The translations under genes and the position numbers were made by a program. A stretch of DNA of 64,000 bases from positions 959,813-1,023,812 of the forward strand of contig JAJEKV010000004.1 of NCBI GenBank assembly GCA_021234155.1, in the 5' to 3' direction. Positions 1 through 10,599 of the stretch are shown in pieces. The notes beneath the pieces were generated by a model. It had not been told where the DNA came from and did not search any database. It saw only the letters and a program-made list of their open reading frames with translations. The stretch is from Isoetes taiwanensis (lineage: Eukaryota; Streptophyta; Lycopodiopsida; Isoetales; Isoetaceae). The stretch's first letter is position 1. Every line of letters starts with the position of its first letter.

Positions 1-331
1 ACCCCATTTCTCCTCATCCTCCATTCTTTATTTTTTACAGAAAATCCCCATGTTATAAATTGCAGTCCCCTTATTACTCCCTCAGTACCCCTAACATAGA
101 ACTAAAATCCTCTTCTTCTTAAAAAATTATTCTTTGCTCGCCAATCCCCCATTTCCAAAAGGGGGTATTTTAAGGAGGATGTGGGCATCATTTTTGATGT
201 GTGTTACGATGGAGCTTGGTGGGATATCCTTCTTACTTCCCTTGGGCATAAAACTATGCTTCCTTTGTCAAATTGTACCCCACAAATCAATTACGGCAAA
301 ATCCCCTTCACACAAGAAATTGCTCCTTTCT

Positions 332-421
332 CAATGGTGTCGTTCTTTACCGACGATCACCAATACCAATGGTAACAACTCCAATGGTGTCGTTCTTTAT
401 CGACGATAACCAATACCAATG
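332..421. repeat. Two-copy tandem repeat, 50-bp period
   Basis: The block beginning CAATGGTGTCGTTCTTTA occurs at 332 and again at 382. Each copy ends with ACCAATACCAATG. The copies differ at two or three positions. Confidence 0.8.
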
Positions 422-756
422 TTCTTGCCGATCAATGGTCTATCGAGCACCGTGGTCGCCAAATTGTTAGAGCCTGAACTCTAACCTTGCAAGAAGGATG
501 AAAAACCCAACAATCCAAGCTCAATCTATCAGATCAAGGCAATGCACAACACAAAGAATCATCATCTCCATAGCTAGATCAAGCAAAACACTCTCCCTCA
601 ATACACCGTCTCTCTGTTCTTCCCTCTCTGCTCAGACAATACAATGGTGATCATGCCTCCACAATGCATACGTGCAAATATCTTGCACGCGTGCATGTGC
701 GTATGTCCCTCCATATACGGTATACAATCTCCTATACCACCTCAATAGTGGTGACT

Positions 757-829
757 GTGGTGTGTGGTGACAAGCGTGGTGAGTGGTGACGAGTGTGGTG
801 AGTGGTGACCAGTGTGGTGAGTGGTGACC
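757..829. repeat. 19-bp minisatellite, about four copies
   Basis: Units start at 757, 776, 795 and 814 on the core GTGGTGAGTGGTGAC. The four-base linker between cores varies (AAGC, GAGT, CAGT). The unit is not a multiple of three, so no repeat peptide is likely. Confidence 0.85.
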
Positions 830-2224
830 ACCCCAACAATACCATAAAGACAAAGAACAGAAGGGTTAACTGGGGCGAACAAAAGTGGCATACGCAAGAA
901 CTACAAAAGCGGGTGGAGCACAAATAAGATTGCAAGGATCCATAGGAAGAAACATGACAATTGGAACTAGTACTACAAACAACAAAGCAACCATTGAAGA
1001 GACTCACATACTATAAGTGACAAATGGAGAAATAATAGACAACTAAAACTAAAGTATGTGATGGGCGAGATAGAACGAAGAAAAGGAATAAGGCAATGGA
1101 AATAAATGAGATAAAAAGAGATTGAAGGCGCATGTGTTTTAGAGTAGTTGTAACACCAACAAGAACCAAACCACATAAGAGACACATATAAACCACTATG
1201 CATATGGGAAAAAATTAGATCAAGCAATGAGCACTCTGGAGGAAAAACAAACTAGTCAACGAAAATAACATCCATGCGACAAGAAACATACCACATAAGA
1301 GAAAACATAAAAAAGATAGATGCACTATATATAGCAAATATCAGTGCATCATGAACCAAACATATCACATACATATAACAAATACTGATGCAACATGAGA
1401 TATGAAACAAACTAAGGCCAACTGTTATCCATGTCAAACATAACATATACATGCTCGATATAACATGCTTGCCAAACCATGAGAATACTCATGCATAACC
1501 CCATGCCAGACATCATGTCCAATACACATAATTTGAATATGTGCATGTCTACTACAGGTTATAGTTTTCATGAGAAACCACACAATTTTGGAGCCCTAAA
1601 AACATGCATCATGTCAAAACTCAAAATGTAGGAAGTTAAAATATCAAACCATATAAAACTAGAGAAAAACAAGTCCAATATCACTGCTGTTAAATATATA
1701 AAAAAAGATTAGTTCAAGCAATGTGAGCACTTTGGAAGAAAAATAGATTAAAGTATGAAAACAAGCTCCATGTCGGATAGGCGAGGTTTGGGAGGTGAGT
1801 ATTGCCTATACTGGCCACTTTTTGATATGAGGTGATGTTCTAGCGCAAACCTTTATAGAGGCAAGAAATCGTGTCTCTTCTGGGGACTTTACTTCAAGTG
1901 CTTTAGTCAGAAAGGCCTTTTAAACCTATTCCAAGTCTTTCTAGGTAGCAAATGATACTATTGGTCCCCGCGCTTCCACTCCATATAGACAAAAATGGGC
2001 TCCACCAAGACCCCGAACAAGTGCGACTAGCGGGCACAGTCAAAAAGCTCTGTGTTATAATTCTTGTTTTGCATTCCATATAGGGCCTTCCAGCCTGGTG
2101 TCACTCGTTGCCAGAAGAAGTGTCCCAAATTATGGTAGTATTAACTCTTAGGTACTTGTAGGCAGGCACAACCTCCAAATTTTAACCTTGATAAGTGAAG
2201 GAAGATGGCCTTGGCTAACGTGAA

Positions 2225-2685
2225 GACGAGATGAGGAGCATCCTAGACTACCACAGTCGTCAGATTCGTCTATCCTACGGCCCAAATCGTATGTTGGGGC
2301 CTGTTAGCACCTCTCGTTTCGCTTATAGTCATTTATGATTGGAGGCGCCTATGATTTTGAAATATGAAATACGATTTCGCCTAAGATTTTGAGGGAATAT
2401 CGAACCTCTATACGGCTTTGCCTAAGATTTTAGAATATGAAATACGGGGGCTCGAACCTCTATAAAATAACTTAATGTCCTAATAAGACTACTTTAACCA
2501 ATATACCCACTAAACTAATGTGATTATTTTTTATCTTGAATTTATGTTTTTTTTTTTTTATAATAACCCATTCAATCGTTTTAGGGATATATCTATGGTT
2601 TCAGAAATTATTATTTTTTACATCCATATCAGATCCCCCTGGAATCCCCTGTTATTTTGCTACATATTCTTAGCTAAACTGATGC
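2225..2685 (-). repeat. Dispersed 0.44-kb repeat monomer with tRNA-like boxes
   Basis: This is a single diverged copy of the unit tandemly repeated at 48.15-50.38 kb. Shared words include GGAGGCGCCTATGATTTTG, TATACGGCTTTGCCTAAGAT and CCCTGTTATTTTGCTACATA. On the minus strand it carries a B-box-like GGTTCGAG with an A-box-like sequence upstream, suggesting a tRNA-derived SINE component. This copy has decayed relative to the array copies. Confidence 0.7.
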
Positions 2686-3094
2686 CATTCTAGTGACTTG
2701 GCAGAAGGTATCTAGGGGCATTTAAAGGTTGTTGCATGTCAGCCAGAGCATAAGCTAAGGGGAACATATTGTCGGTGTATTTTGCAAGATGCTGGGTGCA
2801 TGAGCTGAGCCCCTCTATCCCTACGATGAACAAGCCAACCCTCTAGCTGATCAATGTACGTGCCAAATAACGAGAGAGTGGGCATCCATGGCGGACCCAT
2901 ATACTACTGTCCACAAGTTGGTCTAATGGTGTCATTCGAACTGAGCATGTTTCGTACAACTGGTATACTATGTTTTGCAATTTTCGAGGGATTCATAACA
3001 GCATCAGTCTCTCGCGACATGAGTTATTGAATACGACGTTCGTGGGCTTGTTGGGGTCATACTTCCAGGAGGTTATATATACACGGACTCAGTT
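2686..3094. other. Intergenic, nothing recognised
   Basis: Unique-looking sequence between a dispersed repeat and a LINE tail. No coding or terminal-repeat signal was seen. Confidence 0.5.
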
Positions 3095-3295
3095 GTGTCC
3101 TCGGGGACAGTATTGAATTGTCCTATACAATTGTACAGTGCACCAGCATACTTATTACTGCTAAGGTTTTTCCCTCGAAAACGCTTCAAGGAGGGGGTTA
3201 ATCCCCGATGTCACGCTTTGCTGGTCTCTTTTTATTTGGGTCCCATAGGCCAATTGGTCTCCGTGGATGATAAAAAATCTATTTTATTCTCATAG
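3095..3295 (+). mobile_element. LINE 3' end fragment
   Basis: The block holds two words shared with other LINE ends in the window. One is the AAGGTTTTTC...GAAAACGCTT foldback. The other is GGTCCCATAGGCC followed by ATTGGTCTCC and a GATAAA end. The same order occurs at 8595-8810 and, less completely, at 54149-54275. It is a 5'-truncated insertion with no coding sequence left. Confidence 0.65.
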
Positions 3296-4062
3296 CTTCT
3301 CCCTAGGTACGGTATGAAAAGCTTCCGCAAACTCGGCAAAGTAGCAATAATAGAGGTCTTGCTGGTGATTACTGCTATCTATCAAGGCCTGCAATGTGAA
3401 AATATGATCAATGGTAGAGTCTTTGAGGCCTGAACCCCTGCCTATATATGGGCCCGGACCTCTACTTCTTTTGCTCATACCATCAATTGGTGCGCCAGAA
3501 TGCCAACCAACAGTTTTGCAAAGAACGAGCTGACCATGACCGTGCGGTCGTTGGCTGGACAGTGAGGATCTCTTGCCTTATAGACAAAGTATAAGTTAAT
3601 AACCTCCTTAATCTTAATATATGCATTTGGTTTGGCTATAGGTGCACGAAATTCCTCTAATTTTTAACTATACTTTGGCTACATTTTCTATAAAATATAA
3701 GCAAAACATTAGCCAAAAGAAAAATATTCTGGAAAATTGTAGATATAAACGACGAATCTCTCAATATTTGACGAGCCTCATTTATATTTGGCTAGATTGT
3801 TTTTTATTTCTTGAGATTCTTATCCTATTAAAAATTGCCAAAACCCTAATGGTCAAGCCCAAATTTTAGCCAAATGGCGAAGAATAGCCACTAAATTATA
3901 TCATGCTTAGAGATTGGAATTGCTCTGCTGGTGATCTACTATAGGGAAAAGCCTTCCCGAGTGCCCTATTAAAAAATCCATAGGAGGGGGACCATCTACG
4001 CCCCTGCCCACTTGAGCAGCTCTGCCTGCATGCCATCTAAGTCATTGGTGAGATGTTACAAG
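3290..4062 (-). pseudogene. LINE reverse transcriptase fragment (broken)
   Basis: Minus-strand translation gives reverse-transcriptase blocks in the right order. A match to the ELLKW region lies near 4010-4060, a TVMVSSFFAKLL block near 3520-3550 and HTVPREKL at 3290-3320. They correspond to segments of the better-preserved LINE at 33.56-53.8 kb. Frameshifts and stops separate them. An AT-rich stretch at about 3620-3930 interrupts the homology and may be a small insertion. It has no coding capacity and lies back to back with the LINE tail at 3095-3295. Confidence 0.7.
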
Positions 4063-6169
4063 TCTTGAGTGATCCCTGCCTCTGTGATTACTAGTGTCGG
4101 CCCCATCTAAGGGGCAACTAATATGAATATGGTAGCTTGGGTGTGTGACCTCAGATGTTGGTCTTGGTGGACTATCATGGAAGTATAGAATCGAGCATGG
4201 ATCATGATGTTTTCTACAAGTACAATTTCTTACCTCATTCTGCACTAGTGTTCGTTATATGTGGGGGGTCTGTTTTGTTCATGATGCATGGTTATTTGTT
4301 TTATATACTTGATATATCTTATTTTCTATAGGTCTCTGCTGCTGGTATGTTTTTGGTCGGTGTTACAGCTACCTTAAAACTGATATGCCCCCATCAATTT
4401 TGTATCTCGTTTATTATTCCATTACATTATTCGTTGTCTTCTCTTTGAATCACCCCTCACGTCCTCTAGTTCTATCGTCCTTATTGCTCCATTGTCTCGT
4501 AGTTTATGTGTCTTTTTAGTGTTTGCCCTGGTGTTGTACTTATTCTGTTTGTCCCATTTCTTCCTATGGTTTTTATAGTCCTACTTATGCTCCATTTGCT
4601 TCGATTTCTTGTTTACGCCAATTTTGTTCATACAAGTTGTCCCTTATGTCCTATTCCTTCATGAAATTCTTGTCTTCTCTGTTGCAGTTTGTTCGTGTCT
4701 TTCAATTGCCGGATTTGCTCGTCTTGCCTTTTCAATTCTTCCTATAGACTCCTCATTTCTACTTGTACTCCATTTGCTTCCGTAGTTCGTGTTATGCTTT
4801 TTCTCACTCATTCCCCCCTTATTCCTCCAAAGTTGACCATCTGAGATCTGACACTTTCCTTCTTGGAGTGTTTTCTATATGAGTCTTTCAGTTGGCGTTT
4901 ATTCTAATTGCCCAATTTGTCCCTCTTGGCCTTCCATGTCTAGCGGTCGGTTTCTATCGCCTTTAATCATATTTGTGTCATCTTGCTTTGCTTGCTCCAT
5001 GGCTGGTTGATTGAATTTGTTTGTTTTGGGTTTGTTATTTTAGTCTCATTATTCTTGTTTGGCTTTGTTGTTTCATTTTCCCTTGCTCATAGTTCCATTG
5101 CTAATCTTCTTGACCGTCGACTTTATTTGTTCTATTGGCCTTGCGAGCCAGACATTCATTATCCTTGTAGCTGTCTTTCAGTTGCCTGATTCATTAGAGT
5201 CTATTTTCATCACTTTGCTCTGTTACTATCATTTTCTATGTTATTGTTTGGTTCCTTGCACACCGCTCAGTTCTAGTGTCGTGTTGGTCCTTAATATTTC
5301 TTTGTCTCGTCAGTTTGTTGGGTTCTATTCATCTTTTATCCCTTATGGTTCCATTTTGTTTCTTTTAGGTCTTACCATGTTTTCAATTATGTTCAGGCTA
5401 TGGAGAGTCACCTTGTATTTCTTATCCTTTGCTGAAGCGTCACTTTTCAACTTATCGTCGTTAGCTCCTTCTTGAGATGTCATTCTGTGTCTGTACCTTA
5501 GTATCCTAGCCTTCTTTGTTCAGCCTATGTTCGTCACCAGGCTTTCCTTTTATCTATATGGTTCTTCGGCTTTTTCAGTTTCATAGCTCATATCTATTAT
5601 TTTGGTTGATTCCTCATTGCTTTGTAGTCTGACTAATCCATTTTGTTGTGTTAGTTTTAGTTGCTCTTTGTTTGCACTGATTCCTTGGGCCTCATGTTGC
5701 TTTTCTCTATTTATTCACGGTTGGCACCCATTGCTTTTTTTGTTGTCTTTACTATACCTCCTTGTTGCCATGTTACTCCTTGGCTCCACTGCTTCTGCTT
5801 TATTCTTTATCCTTTTATCTCAGTTCTTAGGGTAGTCCCAATTATCTCCTCTATACCTTATCGTCCCTCATACCTTCGGCCTTTGTTGAGTTTGAGATCG
5901 TTTCTCTTCTATCAGATGTTGATGTTTTGTGCATAGGACCTGTCCCAAGAATGCAATGGTTCTATTCAGCAAGAATAGATCCATCATTCTTGGGAAAAGG
6001 ATGCCTTCTTTAGCTTAGGCCTCATTTGGCCGCTCTCTCTCTCTTATATATACGATGTTCTCTCTCTCAGTTCTCATTGGCGTTCTCTCTGAGCTGGAGC
6101 TTTGATTCTTGGTGTCAACTTCCCTCCCTATTTGTGTTTTGATCGATGTTGCTTGCATAGGGAGGATCT
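4063..6169. other. Long T/pyrimidine-rich non-coding block
   Basis: From about 4260 to 5940 the plus strand is strongly T- and pyrimidine-rich. It shows loosely repeated phrases such as GTCTTTCAGTTGCC near 4700, 4885 and 5175. Plus-strand translations are hydrophobic only because of the T content, so they are not called as membrane proteins. At 6034-6050 a CT-rich run leads into TCTTATATATAC, a TATA-like motif that could belong to an old LTR. Confidence 0.5.
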
Positions 6170-6358
6170 ATGTATATGTGGATGCTCAACCCTCTTTGTT
6201 CTAACAGTTGTTGTTATGATAGGTTTGGGTCGTGGATTGTGGACTTGGTTCAAATTGAGGGTGTGAAGAAGCCTTCACAGAAACAGGAACCTGGACAGGA
6301 GCAAGATCAAGAAGAGGAACACAAGCAGGAACAGGAGCAGGAGCAGGAGCTCATCTAG
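6170..6358 (+). CDS. Small Glu/Gln-rich ORF, doubtful
   Basis: A 62-codon frame ends in a run of Glu and Gln residues from an imperfect CAGGAG repeat (about 6280-6350). No domain, secretion signal or neighbour supports a function. The tail is best explained as expansion of a hexamer-like repeat. It could be a leader fragment of the retroelement whose gag lies just downstream on the other strand. I do not regard it as a proven gene. Confidence 0.15.
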   Translation: MYMWMLNPLCSNSCCYDRFGSWIVDLVQIEGVKKPSQKQEPGQEQDQEEEHKQEQEQEQELI

Positions 6359-6638
6359 AACATGGTCAGAACTGAGACATGAACTGAAGTAGAGATAAGA
6401 GCCGAATCAGGGCGTAGAGCTTAAACATGAACTAGAATATCAGCAAGAACGGAATCAAGAGCCCACGATACTATACAAACTAAAGTAGATGTTGCAGAGG
6501 CCTAAACAGCAGATGAACTAGAACTAAGGCTAGAACCTGCAAATCGAAAAGATCTAGTACGACAATCAATCTGTGGGTTATGTAGCTTGAACCAAGGCAA
6601 ACCCAAAACTACTAGTGCATGTGGACTAGAAAGAAATG

Positions 6639-7740
6639 CTATAAAAAGCTCCCTTGAATAAAACCTAAAGAGGTGCCCGAGGAGATCTTTCGTCCATCAA
6701 TGACACCGACGGAACTGGGATGCTCAATCTTGCTTCTAGAGATAACATGCATGGTAGCGAATGCACTATCTATAAAGCAAGCATTTGCACCACTATAAGT
6801 TGTGCCAGTACTATCAGGTCGCGCCAAAACTTTCAACCTTTTAACTTCTGATTCCAATGATATAGAGATAAAAAATTCCTTAGTGACCTTATCTGATGAA
6901 ATAAATCTATCTTGGAGTATGGAAAGAGTCTGAGAAATGGCGGCCAGCCAATGAAAGCCTCTACTTGGACTAGCTCCTGGAGTTTTCTGACTGATTTGGG
7001 CGCTACACATGGTATCCACGAGCAATATGACCAGCTCCTCCACAGTAGAGACATAGATTGGTCTCTCTCTAACGTTGTTTCTTGGCAGCAGACAAGTGCC
7101 CTCGGACCGCAAGATCAATTTGCATGGGCTCAGGTTCGGACCTGCTTGATTCTACAGATGAGACTGAGGCAGGCGTAACTACAGGCACCTCTGGGATTGG
7201 AAAGATCCGACTACGTCTTTCTTGCCTACGTTCGAAGAGTCGATTATCACGCTGAATTGTAAATTTGATGGCTTCTTCTAGAGTCTTAGGGTCCTCCATA
7301 GACAACAATATATCTTTAACATCCTCATGAAGGCCTCTCCAAAAAGAATCACGGAGAGCAGCATCATCCCAGGCAGTATTAATTGCAATTTGACGGAATT
7401 CAGACGCATAAACTGAAGCTGGACGTGAGCCTTGTCCGAGATTGCAGAGTTTTGTGACTGCTATTGTGTGATGCCGATCATTGTCTCCAAAGCATGCCTT
7501 GAGCTCTGTAGTGAATGCAGCAAAATCTTGCAACTCTGGTGCTCTTTTCTCCAAGAAAGGAGCAAACCAATTTAGAGCTGGCCCTGTGAGGACCAATCAA
7601 TCCAACTTGTTCCTGGGCCGTGGAATATCTATGAGGATGGAGCTGGATCACAAGCCTGATCTGATTCAAAAAACCACAAAGCTTGGATCAAGTGCCGTCA
7701 AGCTTCTCGGACAAGCTAATTTTAGGCTCCAATGACCTCA
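6639..7740 (-). pseudogene. Ty3-type retrotransposon gag-protease remnant
   Basis: The longest open part (7069-7596, minus) reads as a retrotransposon gag core. It has GPALNWFAPFLEKR, a FTTELKACFGD block, and further on an acidic PEPMQIDLAVRG stretch that normally precedes the zinc knuckle. Just after it (7012-7053) a CCHC knuckle is visible as CLYCGGAGHIARGY, with the last Cys changed to Tyr. A stop lies just before it and another just after. Further downstream a retropepsin-like SGANACFIDSAFA appears, but the catalytic Asp before SGA is Tyr. The N-terminal gag part (7600-7740) is in another frame. No reverse transcriptase or integrase follows, so this is a dead, truncated Ty3/gypsy copy. 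Confidence 0.8.
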
Positions 7741-8361
7741 ATCCAGAGCTAGAAGCAGATTCATGCGAAGCAACCCGTTCTCTGAGCTCTTTATTGTCCA
7801 ATTTCAATTGTTGACATACTTAGACAAGCTGTTGAACTACTTGTCTCTACAGAGATAAAAATACCAAATATGAGCAAAAAAAAACCCTTAGGATCAGAGC
7901 AGGCAAGAACAGGTAAGGGATTTTGGTTCAAACTGTCATGAACCTACACGAAAACAAGGAAAATATGTGAAGAATATGCAAGAAATATCGAAAAAATATG
8001 CTTAGATCAACAAAGAATCTGATATATGATGAAGAAACAAAAATGGCATGAAGGCAAGCAGGAACATGAAAGAGATGCTTAGAAAGCTCAAGACTGGCGT
8101 TGAACTGGAAAACCCATGCTAGTGTCAAAGGGCCCTAAAAGGCTCAAGACTGGCATTGAACCGAAATGATTTGACAAGAAGAAGGTGGCTCTATATATAT
8201 CTGGGCCAACGGTCAGGATCGCGCAAAGTGTCATGCATGCACGTAGGTCAGGATGGACGAGATCATGCCAAGTGTCATGCATGCATGTAGGTATTCTAGA
8301 CCTTCCTATAATCAGCTCTGGATATGAAAAAATATATGACGGAATGTCTTTAACAAGTATC
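7741..8361. other. Non-coding flank of the gag remnant
   Basis: No protein match. Two short direct repeats are visible: AAGTGTCATGCATGCA in copies near 8225 and 8270, and GCTCAAGACTGGC in copies near 8085 and 8142. This may be the leader or LTR of the dead gag element, but no TG...CA ends were found. Confidence 0.4.
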
Positions 8362-8431
8362 GGTAGCACACTTGGCAAAGGTGGATGACTCGCAGTTAGG
8401 AGGTTGCGAGTTTAAACCTTGTCTAACTACC
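8362..8431 (+). repeat. tRNA-like sequence, SINE promoter candidate
   Basis: A 70-nt segment has an A-box-like TAGCACACTTGGC, a B-box-like GCGAGTTTAAACC and complementary ends (GGTAG at 8362-8366, CTACC at 8427-8431). A TTTTT run follows at once, as at a Pol III terminator. The B box departs from the GGTTCRANNCC consensus. With repeats on both sides, I read it as a SINE head rather than a working tRNA gene. Confidence 0.5.
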
Positions 8432-8594
8432 TTTTTGCATCCATGTCATGACCATCTTTTGTACATATGAGTAGAATACTTGTATGGCATGAATACCCAT
8501 ATGGTCGTCATACCCCTCACCATCAACTGCTCCATGTGAGTTGCACAATGTTTCAATGGAGATACTAGAATCATATCTCTAGGAGGTGATGGAT

Positions 8595-8810
8595 ATGTTT
8601 AATCAATTGTGTCTTCTGACACTCCATTGGTCTGTATCATTGTGCAGTTTTCAGCACGCTTATTATTGCTAAGGTTTTTCCCCCGAAATCTCGATGGGGG
8701 GCTTTTCATCCTGGGCAATAATATGTCTACTATGATCTTTATTTGGGGTCCTATAGGCCCTATTGGTCTTCTGGACGATAAACACCCATTCAATTCAATT
8801 CTTGGAAAAC
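8595..8810 (+). mobile_element. LINE 3' end fragment
   Basis: Same architecture as 3095-3295: GCTAAGGTTTTTCCC, then GGGGTCCTATAGGCCC, TATTGGTCTTC, GGACGATAAA and a tail of ATTCA-type repeats (about 8789-8805). A 5'-truncated LINE insertion with no protein-coding part. Confidence 0.65.
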
Positions 8811-9440
8811 AATTATATATGCCCATGGACAAAGCCCCAAAGACCATAGTTTGATGCTAGCATGATGTATTTTGATAAGATGCCTTGCTGACCTTCTAGC
8901 AATATAGTGGTTACAAAGTTACTTATTTCTGTTCCTTCTCTTCTCTTGTTGAATTTCCCCCTTTGCTATATAAATTCATTGATCATTATGACATATACCA
9001 TAATTGTCCAGAAACTTATTGTTGGAGCTCATTAAAGCAACAAATCATCAGAAAAAGACAAGTCTAATTTTAAAGGCCATTTTGATATCAAACATGCCTA
9101 ACTGAGAAGAATTCGTTTTGGAGGTCGTCTAGCCATGTTTTAGAAGAAAATAGAATTGTTTTAGACAATGTTTCATGCATCACAATCAATATAATTAGAT
9201 TATATGATTTACAAATGAATTAATGTCACCATGAGTTTGTTTCTATCAAGATGGAATTTGGAATATGAGATCTGTATACATCATAACAGAGCCTAGAAAT
9301 TCAAGGCCATTCATTATAATAGTCTTCTAGAGCCCCTCAGAGGCTGCTCAGAATTGCATTAAATGTAAGGTTGGTTGGCAGCAAGACCCAATAAGCAATG
9401 TTGATGTGATGTGCGTGTCATATGTCAAAGGAATGCTGTG
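8811..9440. other. Intergenic, nothing recognised
   Basis: AT-rich sequence without coding signal or element ends. Confidence 0.5.
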
Positions 9441-9512
9441 CTTTTTTTGTTTGAGTCCCTTAGGCCATTTGGCTTCCTTAGATGATAGGATTCAAATTCA
9501 ATTCAATTAATA
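9441..9512 (+). mobile_element. LINE 3' tail
   Basis: GAGTCCCTTAGGCCATTTGG, then TTAGATGATAGG and (ATTCA)n. This matches the tail block of the LINE copies at 3.2 and 8.75 kb. Confidence 0.55.
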
Positions 9513-9529
9513 CATTTGCAACTGCACTT

Positions 9530-9760
9530 CGATGCATGGTCTAGCGCTAAAACATTAAACACAACACACTCGAGGTCGGGGTTCAAGTACGACCAAAACT
9601 AGTTTAGCAATGGAGATTCTAAAATCCATTGCTTTGAGGTCACAGGGTTAGAACTGGTCATTTGTAATTCACCATTACATGAAGCTACTCCAGATTGGCT
9701 TCTTGTGGTTCATGTAATGTACTTGTGATGAATAAAATGACTTATGTCATAGTATAAAAA
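9530..9760 (+). repeat. SINE candidate with tRNA-like head
   Basis: An A-box-like TGGTCTAGCGCTAA (from 9537) and a B-box-like GGGGTTCAAGTACGACC (from 9578) are spaced about as in a tRNA with a variable arm. About 165 bp of unrelated body follows, ending in an A-rich stretch before the GA microsatellite. No target-site duplication could be fixed. Confidence 0.45.
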
Positions 9761-9761
9761 A

Positions 9762-9808
9762 GAAGAGAGAGAGAGAGAGGCAGGGAGGGAGAGAGAGAGA
9801 GAGAGAGA
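9762..9808. repeat. (GA)n microsatellite
   Basis: Alternating GA interrupted by GGCAGGGAGG. Confidence 0.9.
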
Positions 9809-9847
9809 ACACTTGCAATACAATTAGAAAAGTGAAATATCAGGAAT

Positions 9848-10345
9848 ATTAGAATCGAATCGAATCGTAATCGAATCGAATCGAGAATCGAAATCGTAAT
9901 CGAATCGAAATCGAATCGAATCGAATCGTAATTATTGTCCCTAGTGCCTTGAGGCCCCTGGACTGATGTAGCATGGGCGAGCTCCCTCAGGTGGATGCTA
10001 CTAGAGCATCATGCTGGTTTATTGTAGCCCTTTCAGAGGGCTTATCTTATTTTCTATTGATACCTGCAAATTATGAACCCTCAGTTTTTGGTGCACCAAA
10101 ACTCGAATGTGGAAATAGAACACCAGCCGGCGGGTTGTGCCCGCTCTATCCTGGTGGTCGGTCGAAGGTCCCTCACTGTCCCGACACTTAGCTCCTTTCC
10201 TTGTTCTACAATTATTGTGCATACTCTTGGTGCCCAATAGTGGTGCCCAACGGCAACAAAGTCACACTGGCCTGGACTACATTAGTGACGCCGATTACTA
10301 TCAGGATTAAAAAACTCTGCCCCGAAGGGTTTTCGAGGAAAAACC
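9848..10345 (-). mobile_element. LINE 3' UTR and GATTC-type tail
   Basis: Read on the minus strand this matches 53.64-53.80 kb, the 3' end of the long LINE. Both have a short stem-loop, then CTACAATAAA, then GAGCTCGCCCATGCTACA, TCCAGGGGCCT and a short-repeat tail. The tail here is (GATTC)n with GATTAC variants, at 9848-9930. The stem-loop is at 10027-10041 (stem GCCCT/AGGGC). The far end carries the AAGGTTTTTC foldback also seen in other tails. Tails of short tandem repeats instead of poly(A) are a trait of this LINE family. Confidence 0.7.
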
Positions 10346-10389
10346 TTAATAGTAATGGGCTCATTAATGCCCAACATTATTATCAGATC

Positions 10390-10575
10390 CTTTTCATATC
10401 ATTCTGGATTTTGGATTTTTCCCGCTGCCACATCCTTTTTCCATCGTGTGGATTTTGGATTCCCTGCTGCCATTCATCCTTTTTCCATCATTCTGGATTT
10501 TGGATTTTTTCCGTTGCTACTCATCCTTTTCCCATCACATGGATTTTGAAATTCTCCCGCTGCCACTCATTCACA
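10390..10575. repeat. Tandem repeat of about 46 bp, four degenerate copies
   Basis: Copies share TCTGGATTTTGGATTTT or GTGGATTTTGGATT, then a CCGCTGCCAC-like segment, then CATCCTTTTTCCATC. Units begin near 10403, 10446, 10491 and 10537. Confidence 0.75.
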
Positions 10576-10599
10576 AGTGTATATTTCTATCCTGTTATG

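Larger units (their letters stand above)
1..2224. other. Intergenic DNA, no gene recognised
   Basis: No reading frame resembles a known protein family. The stretch is AT-rich, with a degenerate duplication at 332-421 and a 19-bp minisatellite at 757-829. Positions about 1020-1750 are A-rich on the plus strand with no recognisable element ends. Confidence 0.6.

Noticed and set aside
5059..5475. Membrane protein frames in the T-rich block
   Set aside because: Hydrophobic residues come from T-rich codons in every frame. There is no start context, homology or intron structure.
8362..8431. Functional tRNA gene
   Set aside because: The B box departs from consensus and I could not form a full cloverleaf with a clear anticodon. 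Kept as tRNA-like only.
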